Below are positions 47,201-62,200 of a stretch of 64,000 nucleotides of DNA, in pieces (positions within the stretch are counted from its first letter, which is position 1; each line of letters begins with the position of its first letter). A program made the position numbers and the translations under genes. The notes below the pieces were generated by a model that did no database searches, was not told the DNA's origin, and worked only from the letters and a program-made list of their open reading frames with translations. The stretch lies in the NCBI RefSeq assembly GCF_020379485.1, contig NW_026016656.1, forward strand, positions 45,630 through 109,629, in the 5' to 3' direction. Source of the DNA: Brassica napus (Eukaryota; Streptophyta; Magnoliopsida; Brassicales; Brassicaceae).

Positions 47201-50200
47201 ACTTTCAAATCAGGTGATTCCAGTTTCCCAGTTTGGGAATAGCACAGCTTCTTCGTCCTTCCAATCAAACCAGGATGAATCTCTTTGTGAGAAGCTTGAT
47301 TTGGATACATAAAGTGGTGGAGAATCATCAGGAAGTTGAATAAATCTCATAGGAGTTGGGATGAAGAAGTTATCCCACTTTCAAATCAGGTGATTCCAGT
47401 TTCCCAGTTTGGGAATAGCACAGCTTCTTCGTCCTTCCAATCAAACCAGGATGAATCTCTTTGTGAGAAGCTTGATTTGGATACATAAAGTGGTGGAGAA
47501 TCATCAGGAAGTTGAATAAATCTCATAGGAGTTGGGATGAAGAAGTTATCCCACTTTCAAATCAGGTGATTCCAGTTTCCCAGTTTGGGAATAGCACAGC
47601 TTCTTCGTCCTTCCAATCAAACCAGGATGAATCTCTTTGTGAGAAGCTTGATTTGGATACATAAAGTGGTGGAGAATCATCAGGAAGTTGAATAAATCTC
47701 ATAGGAGTTGGGATGAAGAAGTTATCCCACTTTCAAATCAGGTGATTCCAGTTTCCCAGTTTGGGAATAGCACAGCTTCTTCGTCCTTCCAATCAAACCA
47801 GGATGAATCTCTTTGTGAGAAGCTTGATTTGGATACATAAAGTGGTGGAGAATCATCAGGAAGTTGAATAAATCTCATAGGAGTTGGGATGAAGAAGTTA
47901 TCCCACTTTCAAATCAGGTGATTCCAGTTTCCCAGTTTGGGAATAGCACAGCTTCTTCGTCCTTCCAATCAAACCAGGATGAATCTCTTTGTGAGAAGCT
48001 TGATTTGGATACATAAAGTGGTGGAGAATCATCAGGAAGTTGAATAAATCTCATAGGAGTTGGGATGAAGAAGTTATCCCACTTTCAAATCAGGTGATTC
48101 CAGTTTCCCAGTTTGGGAATAGCACAGCTTCTTCGTCCTTCCAATCAAACCAGGATGAATCTCTTTGTGAGAAGCTTGATTTGGATACATAAAGTGGTGG
48201 AGAATCATCAGGAAGTTGAATAAATCTCATAGGAGTTGGGATGAAGAAGTTATCCCACTTTCAAATCAGGTGATTCCAGTTTCCCAGTTTGGGAATAGCA
48301 CAGCTTCTTCGTCCTTCCAATCAAACCAGGATGAATCTCTTTGTGAGAAGCTTGATTTGGATACATAAAGTGGTGGAGAATCACCAGGAAGTTGAATAAA
48401 TCTCATAGGAGTTGGGATGAAGAAGTTATCCCACTTTCAAATCAGGTGATTCCAGTTTCCCAGTTTGGGAATAGCACAGCTTCTTCGTCCTTCCAATCAA
48501 ACCAGGATGAATCTCTTTGTGAGAAGCTTGATTTGGATACATAAAGTGGTGGAGAATCATCAGGAAGTTGAATAAATCTCATAGGAGTTGGGATGAAGAA
48601 GTTATCCCACTTTCAAATCAGGTGATTCCAGTTTCCCAGTTTGGGAATAGCACAGCTTCTTCGTCCTTCCAATCAAACCAGGATGAATCTCTTTGTGAGA
48701 AGCTTGATTTGGATACATAAAGTGGTGGAGAATCATCAGGAAGTTGAATAAATCTCATAGGAGTTGGGATGAAGAAGTTATCCCACTTTCAAATCAGGTG
48801 ATTCCAGTTTCCCAGTTTGGGAATAGCACAGCTTCTTCGTCCTTCCAATCAAACCAGGATGAATCTCTTTGTGAGAAGCTTGATTTGGATACATAAAGTG
48901 GTGGAGAATCATCAGGAAGTTGAATAAATCTCATAGGAGTTGGGATGAAGAAGTTATCCCACTTTCAAATCAGGTGATTCCAGTTTCCCAGTTTGGGAAT
49001 AGCACAGCTTCTTCGTCCTTCCAATCAAACCAGGATGAATCACTTTGTGAGAAGCTTGATTTGGATACATAAAGTGGTGGAGAATCATCAGGAAGTTGAA
49101 TAAATCTCATAGGAGTTGGGATGAAGAAGTTATCCCACTTTCAAATCAGGTGATTCCAGTTTCCCAGTTTGGGAATAGCACAGCTTCTTCGTCCTTCCAA
49201 TCAAACCAGGATGAATCTTTGTGAGAAGCTTGATTTGGATACATAAAGTGGTGGAGAATCATCAGGAAGTTGAATAAATCTCATAGGAGTTGGGATGAAG
49301 AAGTTATCCCACTTTCAAATCAGGTGATTCCAGTTTCCCAGTTTGGGAATAGCACAGCTTCTTCGTCCTTCCAATCAAACCAGGATGAATCTCTTTGTGA
49401 GAAGCTTGATTTGGATACATAAAGTGGTGGAGAATCATCAGGAAGTTGAATAAATCTCATAGGAGTTGGGATGAAGAAGTTATCCCACTTTCAAATCAGG
49501 TGATTCCAGTTTCCCAGTTTGGGAATAGCACAGCTTCTTCGTCCTTCCAATCAAACCAGGATGAATCTCTTTGTGAGAAGCTTGATTTGGATACATAAAG
49601 TGGTGGAGAATCATCAGGAAGTTGAATAAATCTCATAGGAGTTGGGATGAAGAAGTTATCCCACTTTCAAATCAGGTGATTCCAGTTTCCCAGTTTGGGA
49701 ATAGCACAGCTTCTTCGTCCTTCCAATCAAACCAGGATGAATCTCTTTGTGAGAAGCTTGATTTGGATACATAAAGTGGTGGAGAATCATCAGGAAGTTG
49801 AATAAATCTCATAGGAGTTGGGATGAAGAAGTTATCCCACTTTCAAATCAGGTGATTCCAGTTTCCCAGTTTGGGAATAGCACAGCTTCTTCGTCCTTCC
49901 AATCAAACCAGGATGAATCTCTTTGTGAGAAGCTTGATTTGGATACATAAAGTGGTGGAGAATCATCAGGAAGTTGAATAAATCTCATAGGAGTTGGGAT
50001 GAAGAAGTTATCCCACTTTCAAATCAGGTGATTCCAGTTTCCCAGTTTGGGAATAGCACAGCTTCTTCGTCCTTCCAATCAAACCAGGATGAATCTCTTT
50101 GTGAGAAGCTTGATTTGGATACATAAAGTGGTGGAGAATCATCAGGAAGTTGAATAAATCTCATAGGAGTTGGGATGAAGAAGTTATCCCACTTTCAAAT

Positions 50201-53200
50201 CAGGTGATTCCAGTTTCCCAGTTTGGGAATAGCACAGCTTCTTCGTCCTTCCAATCAAACCAGGATGAATCTCTTTGTGAGAAGCTTGATTTGGATACAT
50301 AAAGTGGTGGAGAATCATCAGGAAGTTGAATAAATCTCATAGGAGTTGGGATGAAGAAGTTATCCCACTTTCAAATCAGGTGATTCCAGTTTCCCAGTTT
50401 GGGAATAGCACAGCTTCTTCGTCCTTCCAATCAAACCAGGATGAATCACTTTGTGAGAAGCTTGATTTGGATACATAAAGTGGTGGAGAATCATCAGGAA
50501 GTTGAATAAATCTCATAGGAGTTGGGATGAAGAAGTTATCCCACTTTCAAATCAGGTGATTCCAGTTTCCCAGTTTGGGAATAGCACAGCTTCTTCGTCC
50601 TTCCAATCAAACCAGGATGAATCTCTTTGTGAGAAGCTTGATTTGGATACATAAAGTGGTGGAGAATCATCAGGAAGTTGAATAAATCTCATAGGAGTTG
50701 GGATGAAGAAGTTATCCCACTTTCAAATCAGGTGATTCCAGTTTCCCAGTTTGGGAATAGCACAGCTTCTTCGTCCTTCCAATCAAACCAGGATGAATCT
50801 TTGTGAGAAGCTTGATTTGGATACATAAAGTGGTGGAGAATCATCAGGAAGTTGAATAAATCTCATAGGAGTTGGGATGAAGAAGTTATCCCACTTTCAA
50901 ATCAGGTGATTCCAGTTTCCCAGTTTGGGAATAGCACAGCTTCTTCGTCCTTCCAATCAAACCAGGATGAATCTCTTTGTGAGAAGCTTGATTTGGATAC
51001 ATAAAGTGGTGGAGAATCATCAGGAAGTTGAATAAATCTCATAGGAGTTGGGATGAAGAAGTTATCCCACTTTCAAATCAGGTGATTCCAGTTTCCCAGT
51101 TTGGGAATAGCACAGCTTCTTCGTCCTTCCAATCAAACCAGGATGAATCTCTTTGTGAGAAGCTTGATTTGGATACATAAAGTGGTGGAGAATCATCAGG
51201 AAGTTGAATAAATCTCATAGGAGTTGGGATGAAGAAGTTATCCCACTTTCAAATCAGGTGATTCCAGTTTCCCAGTTTGGGAATAGCACAGCTTCTTCGT
51301 CCTTCCAATCAAACCAGGATGAATCTCTTTGTGAGAAGCTTGATTTGGATACATAAAGTGGTGGAGAATCATCAGGAAGTTGAATAAATCTCATAGGAGT
51401 TGGGATGAAGAAGTTATCCCACTTTCAAATCAGGTGATTCCAGTTTCCCAGTTTGGGAATAGCACAGCTTCTTCGTCCTTCCAATCAAACCAGGATGAAT
51501 CTCTTTGTGAGAAGCTTGATTTGGATACATAAAGTGGTGGAGAATCATCAGGAAGTTGAATAAATCTCATAGGAGTTGGGATGAAGAAGTTATCCCACTT
51601 TCAAATCAGGTGATTCCAGTTTCCCAGTTTGGGAATAGCACAGCTTCTTCGTCCTTCCAATCAAACCAGGATGAATCTCTTTGTGAGAAGCTTGATTTGG
51701 ATACATAAAGTGGTGGAGAATCATCAGGAAGTTGAATAAATCTCATAGGAGTTGGGATGAAGAAGTTATCCCACTTTCAAATCAGGTGATTCCAGTTTCC
51801 CAGTTTGGGAATAGCACAGCTTCTTCGTCCTTCCAATCAAACCAGGATGAATCTCTTTGTGAGAAGCTTGATTTGGATACATAAAGTGGTGGAGAATCAT
51901 CAGGAAGTTGAATAAATCTCATAGGAGTTGGGATGAAGAAGTTATCCCACTTTCAAATCAGGTGATTCCAGTTTCCCAGTTTGGGAATAGCACAGCTTCT
52001 TCGTCCTTCCAATCAAACCAGGATGAATCTCTTTGTGAGAAGCTTGATTTGGATACATAAAGTGGTGGAGAATCATCAGGAAGTTGAATAAATCTCATAG
52101 GAGTTGGGATGAAGAAGTTATCCCACTTTCAAATCAGGTGATTCCAGTTTCCCAGTTTGGGAATAGCACAGCTTCTTCGTCCTTCCAATCAAACCAGGAT
52201 GAATCTCTTTGTGAGAAGCTTGATTTGGATACATAAAGTGGTGGAGAATCATCAGGAAGTTGAATAAATCTCATAGGAGTTGGGATGAAGAAGTTATCCC
52301 ACTTTCAAATCAGGTGATTCCAGTTTCCCAGTTTGGGAATAGCACAGCTTCTTCGTCCTTCCAATCAAACCAGGATGAATCTCTTTGTGAGAAGCTTGAT
52401 TTGGATACATAAAGTGGTGGAGAATCATCAGGAAGTTGAATAAATCTCATAGGAGTTGGGATGAAGAAGTTATCCCACTTTCAAATCAGGTGATTCCAGT
52501 TTCCCAGTTTGGGAATAGCACAGCTTCTTCGTCCTTCCAATCAAACCAGGATGAATCTCTTTGTGAGAAGCTTGATTTGGATACATAAAGTGGTGGAGAA
52601 TCATCAGGAAGTTGAATAAATCTCATAGGAGTTGGGATGAAGAAGTTATCCCACTTTCAAATCAGGTGATTCCAGTTTCCCAGTTTGGGAATAGCACAGC
52701 TTCTTCGTCCTTCCAATCAAACCAGGATGAATCTCTTTGTGAGAAGCTTGATTTGGATACATAAAGTGGTGGAGAATCATCAGGAAGTTGAATAAATCTC
52801 ATAGGAGTTGGGATGAAGAAGTTATCCCACTTTCAAATCAGGTGATTCCAGTTTCCCAGTTTGGGAATAGCACAGCTTCTTCGTCCTTCCAATCAAACCA
52901 GGATGAATCTCTTTGTGAGAAGCTTGATTTGGATACATAAAGTGGTGGAGAATCATCAGGAAGTTGAATAAATCTCATAGGAGTTGGGATGAAGAAGTTA
53001 TCCCACTTTCAAATCAGGTGATTCCAGTTTCCCAGTTTGGGAATAGCACAGCTTCTTCGTCCTTCCAATCAAACCAGGATGAATCTCTTTGTGAGAAGCT
53101 TGATTTGGATACATAAAGTGGTGGAGAATCATCAGGAAGTTGAATAAATCTCATAGGAGTTGGGATGAAGAAGTTATCCCACTTTCAAATCAGGTGATTC

Positions 53201-56200
53201 CAGTTTCCCAGTTTGGGAATAGCACAGCTTCTTCGTCCTTCCAATCAAACCAGGATGAATCTCTTTGTGAGAAGCTTGATTTGGATACATAAAGTGGTGG
53301 AGAATCATCAGGAAGTTGAATAAATCTCATAGGAGTTGGGATGAAGAAGTTATCCCACTTTCAAATCAGGTGATTCCAGTTTCCCAGTTTGGGAATAGCA
53401 CAGCTTCTTCGTCCTTCCAATCAAACCAGGATGAATCTCTTTGTGAGAAGCTTGATTTGGATACATAAAGTGGTGGAGAATCATCAGGAAGTTGAATAAA
53501 TCTCATAGGAGTTGGGATGAAGAAGTTATCCCACTTTCAAATCAGGTGATTCCAGTTTCCCAGTTTGGGAATAGCACAGCTTCTTCGTCCTTCCAATCAA
53601 ACCAGGATGAATCTCTTTGTGAGAAGCTTGATTTGGATACATAAAGTGGTGGAGAATCATCAGGAAGTTGAATAAATCTCATAGGAGTTGGGATGAAGAA
53701 GTTATCCCACTTTCAAATCAGGTGATTCCAGTTTCCCAGTTTGGGAATAGCACAGCTTCTTCGTCCTTCCAATCAAACCAGGATGAATCTCTTTGTGAGA
53801 AGCTTGATTTGGATACATAAAGTGGTGGAGAATCATCAGGAAGTTGAATAAATCTCATAGGAGTTGGGATGAAGAAGTTATCCCACTTTCAAATCAGGTG
53901 ATTCCAGTTTCCCAGTTTGGGAATAGCACAGCTTCTTCGTCCTTCCAATCAAACCAGGATGAATCTCTTTGTGAGAAGCTTGATTTGGATACATAAAGTG
54001 GTGGAGAATCATCAGGAAGTTGAATAAATCTCATAGGAGTTGGGATGAAGAAGTTATCCCACTTTCAAATCAGGTGATTCCAGTTTCCCAGTTTGGGAAT
54101 AGCACAGCTTCTTCGTCCTTCCAATCAAACCAGGATGAATCTCTTTGTGAGAAGCTTGATTTGGATACATAAAGTGGTGGAGAATCATCAGGAAGTTGAA
54201 TAAATCTCATAGGAGTTGGGATGAAGAAGTTATCCCACTTTCAAATCAGGTGATTCCAGTTTCCCAGTTTGGGAATAGCACAGCTTCTTCGTCCTTCCAA
54301 TCAAACCAGGATGAATCTCTTTGTGAGAAGCTTGATTTGGATACATAAAGTGGTGGAGAATCATCAGGAAGTTGAATAAATCTCATAGGAGTTGGGATGA
54401 AGAAGTTATCCCACTTTCAAATCAGGTGATTCCAGTTTCCCAGTTTGGGAATAGCACAGCTTCTTCGTCCTTCCAATCAAACCAGGATGAATCTTTGTGA
54501 GAAGCTTGATTTGGATACATAAAGTGGTGGAGAATCATCAGGAAGTTGAATAAATCTCATAGGAGTTGGGATGAAGAAGTTATCCCACTTTCAAATCAGG
54601 TGATTCCAGTTTCCCAGTTTGGGAATAGCACAGCTTCTTCGTCCTTCCAATCAAACCAGGATGAATCTCTTTGTGAGAAGCTTGATTTGGATACATAAAG
54701 TGGTGGAGAATCATCAGGAAGTTGAATAAATCTCATAGGAGTTGGGATGAAGAAGTTATCCCACTTTCAAATCAGGTGATTCCAGTTTCCCAGTTTGGGA
54801 ATAGCACAGCTTCTTCGTCCTTCCAATCAAACCAGGATGAATCTCTTTGTGAGAAGCTTGATTTGGATACATAAAGTGGTGGAGAATCATCAGGAAGTTG
54901 AATAAATCTCATAGGAGTTGGGATGAAGAAGTTATCCCACTTTCAAATCAGGTGATTCCAGTTTCCCAGTTTGGGAATAGCACAGCTTCTTCGTCCTTCC
55001 AATCAAACCAGGATGAATCACTTTGTGAGAAGCTTGATTTGGATACATAAAGTGGTGGAGAATCATCAGGAAGTTGAATAAATCTCATAGGAGTTGGGAT
55101 GAAGAAGTTATCCCACTTTCAAATCAGGTGATTCCAGTTTCCCAGTTTGGGAATAGCACAGCTTCTTCGTCCTTCCAATCAAACCAGGATGAATCTCTTT
55201 GTGAGAAGCTTGATTTGGATACATAAAGTGGTGGAGAATCATCAGGAAGTTGAATAAATCTCATAGGAGTTGGGATGAAGAAGTTATCCCACTTTCAAAT
55301 CAGGTGATTCCAGTTTCCCAGTTTGGGAATAGCACAGCTTCTTCGTCCTTCCAATCAAACCAGGATGAATCTCTTTGTGAGAAGCTTGATTTGGATACAT
55401 AAAGTGGTGGAGAATCATCAGGAAGTTGAATAAATCTCATAGGAGTTGGGATGAAGAAGTTATCCCACTTTCAAATCAGGTGATTCCAGTTTCCCAGTTT
55501 GGGAATAGCACAGCTTCTTCGTCCTTCCAATCAAACCAGGATGAATCTCTTTGTGAGAAGCTTGATTTGGATACATAAAGTGGTGGAGAATCATCAGGAA
55601 GTTGAATAAATCTCATAGGAGTTGGGATGAAGAAGTTATCCCACTTTCAAATCAGGTGATTCCAGTTTCCCAGTTTGGGAATAGCACAGCTTCTTCGTCC
55701 TTCCAATCAAACCAGGATGAATCTCTTTGTGAGAAGCTTGATTTGGATACATAAAGTGGTGGAGAATCATCAGGAAGTTGAATAAATCTCATAGGAGTTG
55801 GGATGAAGAAGTTATCCCACTTTCAAATCAGGTGATTCCAGTTTCCCAGTTTGGGAATAGCACAGCTTCTTCGTCCTTCCAATCAAACCAGGATGAATCT
55901 CTTTGTGAGAAGCTTGATTTGGATACATAAAGTGGTGGAGAATCATCAGGAAGTTGAATAAATCTCATAGGAGTTGGGATGAAGAAGTTATCCCACTTTC
56001 AAATCAGGTGATTCCAGTTTCCCAGTTTGGGAATAGCACAGCTTCTTCGTCCTTCCAATCAAACCAGGATGAATCACTTTGTGAGAAGCTTGATTTGGAT
56101 ACATAAAGTGGTGGAGAATCATCAGGAAGTTGAATAAATCTCATAGGAGTTGGGATGAAGAAGTTATCCCACTTTCAAATCAGGTGATTCCAGTTTCCCA

Positions 56201-59200
56201 GTTTGGGAATAGCACAGCTTCTTCGTCCTTCCAATCAAACCAGGATGAATCTCTTTGTGAGAAGCTTGATTTGGATACATAAAGTGGTGGAGAATCATCA
56301 GGAAGTTGAATAAATCTCATAGGAGTTGGGATGAAGAAGTTATCCCACTTTCAAATCAGGTGATTCCAGTTTCCCAGTTTGGGAATAGCACAGCTTCTTC
56401 GTCCTTCCAATCAAACCAGGATGAATCTCTTTGTGAGAAGCTTGATTTGGATACATAAAGTGGTGGAGAATCATCAGGAAGTTGAATAAATCTCATAGGA
56501 GTTGGGATGAAGAAGTTATCCCACTTTCAAATCAGGTGATTCCAGTTTCCCAGTTTGGGAATAGCACAGCTTCTTCGTCCTTCCAATCAAACCAGGATGA
56601 ATCTCTTTGTGAGAAGCTTGATTTGGATACATAAAGTGGTGGAGAATCATCAGGAAGTTGAATAAATCTCATAGGAGTTGGGATGAAGAAGTTATCCCAC
56701 TTTCAAATCAGGTGATTCCAGTTTCCCAGTTTGGGAATAGCACAGCTTCTTCGTCCTTCCAATCAAACCAGGATGAATCTCTTTGTGAGAAGCTTGATTT
56801 GGATACATAAAGTGGTGGAGAATCATCAGGAAGTTGAATAAATCTCATAGGAGTTGGGATGAAGAAGTTATCCCACTTTCAAATCAGGTGATTCCAGTTT
56901 CCCAGTTTGGGAATAGCACAGCTTCTTCGTCCTTCCAATCAAACCAGGATGAATCTCTTTGTGAGAAGCTTGATTTGGATACATAAAGTGGTGGAGAATC
57001 ATCAGGAAGTTGAATAAATCTCATAGGAGTTGGGATGAAGAAGTTATCCCACTTTCAAATCAGGTGATTCCAGTTTCCCAGTTTGGGAATAGCACAGCTT
57101 CTTCGTCCTTCCAATCAAACCAGGATGAATCACTTTGTGAGAAGCTTGATTTGGATACATAAAGTGGTGGAGAATCATCAGGAAGTTGAATAAATCTCAT
57201 AGGAGTTGGGATGAAGAAGTTATCCCACTTTCAAATCAGGTGATTCCAGTTTCCCAGTTTGGGAATAGCACAGCTTCTTCGTCCTTCCAATCAAACCAGG
57301 ATGAATCTCTTTGTGAGAAGCTTGATTTGGATACATAAAGTGGTGGAGAATCATCAGGAAGTTGAATAAATCTCATAGGAGTTGGGATGAAGAAGTTATC
57401 CCACTTTCAAATCAGGTGATTCCAGTTTCCCAGTTTGGGAATAGCACAGCTTCTTCGTCCTTCCAATCAAACCAGGATGAATCACTTTGTGAGAAGCTTG
57501 ATTTGGATACATAAAGTGGTGGAGAATCATCAGGAAGTTGAATAAATCTCATAGGAGTTGGGATGAAGAAGTTATCCCACTTTCAAATCAGGTGATTCCA
57601 GTTTCCCAGTTTGGGAATAGCACAGCTTCTTCGTCCTTCCAATCAAACCAGGATGAATCTCTTTGTGAGAAGCTTGATTTGGATACATAAAGTGGTGGAG
57701 AATCATCAGGAAGTTGAATAAATCTCATAGGAGTTGGGATGAAGAAGTTATCCCACTTTCAAATCAGGTGATTCCAGTTTCCCAGTTTGGGAATAGCACA
57801 GCTTCTTCGTCCTTCCAATCAAACCAGGATGAATCTCTTTGTGAGAAGCTTGATTTGGATACATAAAGTGGTGGAGAATCATCAGGAAGTTGAATAAATC
57901 TCATAGGAGTTGGGATGAAGAAGTTATCCCACTTTCAAATCAGGTGATTCCAGTTTCCCAGTTTGGGAATAGCACAGCTTCTTCGTCCTTCCAATCAAAC
58001 CAGGATGAATCACTTTGTGAGAAGCTTGATTTGGATACATAAAGTGGTGGAGAATCATCAGGAAGTTGAATAAATCTCATAGGAGTTGGGATGAAGAAGT
58101 TATCCCACTTTCAAATCAGGTGATTCCAGTTTCCCAGTTTGGGAATAGCACAGCTTCTTCGTCCTTCCAATCAAACCAGGATGAATCACTTTGTGAGAAG
58201 CTTGATTTGGATACATAAAGTGGTGGAGAATCATCAGGAAGTTGAATAAATCTCATAGGAGTTGGGATGAAGAAGTTATCCCACTTTCAAATCAGGTGAT
58301 TCCAGTTTCCCAGTTTGGGAATAGCACAGCTTCTTCGTCCTTCCAATCAAACCAGGATGAATCTCTTTGTGAGAAGCTTGATTTGGATACATAAAGTGGT
58401 GGAGAATCATCAGGAAGTTGAATAAATCTCATAGGAGTTGGGATGAAGAAGTTATCCCACTTTCAAATCAGGTGATTCCAGTTTCCCAGTTTGGGAATAG
58501 CACAGCTTCTTCGTCCTTCCAATCAAACCAGGATGAATCTCTTTGTGAGAAGCTTGATTTGGATACATAAAGTGGTGGAGAATCATCAGGAAGTTGAATA
58601 AATCTCATAGGAGTTGGGATGAAGAAGTTATCCCACTTTCAAATCAGGTGATTCCAGTTTCCCAGTTTGGGAATAGCACAGCTTCTTCGTCCTTCCAATC
58701 AAACCAGGATGAATCACTTTGTGAGAAGCTTGATTTGGATACATAAAGTGGTGGAGAATCATCAGGAAGTTGAATAAATCTCATAGGAGTTGGGATGAAG
58801 AAGTTATCCCACTTTCAAATCAGGTGATTCCAGTTTCCCAGTTTGGGAATAGCACAGCTTCTTCGTCCTTCCAATCAAACCAGGATGAATCTCTTTGTGA
58901 GAAGCTTGATTTGGATACATAAAGTGGTGGAGAATCATCAGGAAGTTGAATAAATCTCATAGGAGTTGGGATGAAGAAGTTATCCCACTTTCAAATCAGG
59001 TGATTCCAGTTTCCCAGTTTGGGAATAGCACAGCTTCTTCGTCCTTCCAATCAAACCAGGATGAATCACTTTGTGAGAAGCTTGATTTGGATACATAAAG
59101 TGGTGGAGAATCATCAGGAAGTTGAATAAATCTCATAGGAGTTGGGATGAAGAAGTTATCCCACTTTCAAATCAGGTGATTCCAGTTTCCCAGTTTGGGA

Positions 59201-62200
59201 ATAGCACAGCTTCTTCGTCCTTCCAATCAAACCAGGATGAATCTCTTTGTGAGAAGCTTGATTTGGATACATAAAGTGGTGGAGAATCATCAGGAAGTTG
59301 AATAAATCTCATAGGAGTTGGGATGAAGAAGTTATCCCACTTTCAAATCAGGTGATTCCAGTTTCCCAGTTTGGGAATAGCACAGCTTCTTCGTCCTTCC
59401 AATCAAACCAGGATGAATCACTTTGTGAGAAGCTTGATTTGGATACATAAAGTGGTGGAGAATCATCAGGAAGTTGAATAAATCTCATAGGAGTTGGGAT
59501 GAAGAAGTTATCCCACTTTCAAATCAGGTGATTCCAGTTTCCCAGTTTGGGAATAGCACAGCTTCTTCGTCCTTCCAATCAAACCAGGATGAATCACTTT
59601 GTGAGAAGCTTGATTTGGATACATAAAGTGGTGGAGAATCATCAGGAAGTTGAATAAATCTCATAGGAGTTGGGATGAAGAAGTTATCCCACTTTCAAAT
59701 CAGGTGATTCCAGTTTCCCAGTTTGGGAATAGCACAGCTTCTTCGTCCTTCCAATCAAACCAGGATGAATCACTTTGTGAGAAGCTTGATTTGGATACAT
59801 AAAGTGGTGGAGAATCATCAGGAAGTTGAATAAATCTCATAGGAGTTGGGATGAAGAAGTTATCCCACTTTCAAATCAGGTGATTCCAGTTTCCCAGTTT
59901 GGGAATAGCACAGCTTCTTCGTCCTTCCAATCAAACCAGGATGAATCTCTTTGTGAGAAGCTTGATTTGGATACATAAAGTGGTGGAGAATCATCAGGAA
60001 GTTGAATAAATCTCATAGGAGTTGGGATGAAGAAGTTATCCCACTTTCAAATCAGGTGATTCCAGTTTCCCAGTTTGGGAATAGCACAGCTTCTTCGTCC
60101 TTCCAATCAAACCAGGATGAATCACTTTGTGAGAAGCTTGATTTGGATACATAAAGTGGTGGAGAATCATCAGGAAGTTGAATAAATCTCATAGGAGTTG
60201 GGATGAAGAAGTTATCCCACTTTCAAATCAGGTGATTCCAGTTTCCCAGTTTGGGAATAGCACAGCTTCTTCGTCCTTCCAATCAAACCAGGATGAATCT
60301 CTTTGTGAGAAGCTTGATTTGGATACATAAAGTGGTGGAGAATCATCAGGAAGTTGAATAAATCTCATAGGAGTTGGGATGAAGAAGTTATCCCACTTTC
60401 AAATCAGGTGATTCCAGTTTCCCAGTTTGGGAATAGCACAGCTTCTTCGTCCTTCCAATCAAACCAGGATGAATCTCTTTGTGAGAAGCTTGATTTGGAT
60501 ACATAAAGTGGTGGAGAATCATCAGGAAGTTGAATAAATCTCATAGGAGTTGGGATGAAGAAGTTATCCCACTTTCAAATCAGGTGATTCCAGTTTCCCA
60601 GTTTGGGAATAGCACAGCTTCTTCGTCCTTCCAATCAAACCAGGATGAATCTCTTTGTGAGAAGCTTGATTTGGATACATAAAGTGGTGGAGAATCATCA
60701 GGAAGTTGAATAAATCTCATAGGAGTTGGGATGAAGAAGTTATCCCACTTTCAAATCAGGTGATTCCAGTTTCCCAGTTTGGGAATAGCACAGCTTCTTC
60801 GTCCTTCCAATCAAACCAGGATGAATCACTTTGTGAGAAGCTTGATTTGGATACATAAAGTGGTGGAGAATCATCAGGAAGTTGAATAAATCTCATAGGA
60901 GTTGGGATGAAGAAGTTATCCCACTTTCAAATCAGGTGATTCCAGTTTCCCAGTTTGGGAATAGCACAGCTTCTTCGTCCTTCCAATCAAACCAGGATGA
61001 ATCTCTTTGTGAGAAGCTTGATTTGGATACATAAAGTGGTGGAGAATCACAGGAAGTTGAATAAATCTCATAGGAGTTGGGATGAAGAAGTTATCCCACT
61101 TTCAAATCAGGTGATTCCAGTTTCCCAGTTTGGGAATAGCACAGCTTCTTCGTCCTTCCAATCAAACCAGGATGAATCACTTTGTGAGAAGCTTGATTTG
61201 GATACATAAAGTGGTGGAGAATCATCAGGAAGTTGAATAAATCTCATAGGAGTTGGGATGAAGAAGTTATCCCACTTTCAAATCAGGTGATTCCAGTTTC
61301 CCAGTTTGGGAATAGCACAGCTTCTTCGTCCTTCCAATCAAACCAGGATGAATCTCTTTGTGAGAAGCTTGATTTGGATACATAAAGTGGTGGAGAATCA
61401 TCAGGAAGTTGAATAAATCTCATAGGAGTTGGGATGAAGAAGTTATCCCACTTTCAAATCAGGTGATTCCAGTTTCCCAGTTTGGGAATAGCACAGCTTC
61501 TTCGTCCTTCCAATCAAACCAGGATGAATCACTTTGTGAGAAGCTTGATTTGGATACATAAAGTGGTGGAGAATCATCAGGAAGTTGAATAAATCTCATA
61601 GGAGTTGGGATGAAGAAGTTATCCCACTTTCAAATCAGGTGATTCCAGTTTCCCAGTTTGGGAATAGCACAGCTTCTTCGTCCTTCCAATCAAACCAGGA
61701 TGAATCTCTTTGTGAGAAGCTTGATTTGGATACATAAAGTGGTGGAGAATCATCAGGAAGTTGAATAAATCTCATAGGAGTTGGGATGAAGAAGTTATCC
61801 CACTTTCAAATCAGGTGATTCCAGTTTCCCAGTTTGGGAATAGCACAGCTTCTTCGTCCTTCCAATCAAACCAGGATGAATCACTTTGTGAGAAGCTTGA
61901 TTTGGATACATAAAGTGGTGGAGAATCATCAGGAAGTTGAATAAATCTCATAGGAGTTGGGATGAAGAAGTTATCCCACTTTCAAATCAGGTGATTCCAG
62001 TTTCCCAGTTTGGGAATAGCACAGCTTCTTCGTCCTTCCAATCAAACCAGGATGAATCACTTTGTGAGAAGCTTGATTTGGATACATAAAGTGGTGGAGA
62101 ATCATCAGGAAGTTGAATAAATCTCATAGGAGTTGGGATGAAGAAGTTATCCCACTTTCAAATCAGGTGATTCCAGTTTCCCAGTTTGGGAATAGCACAG

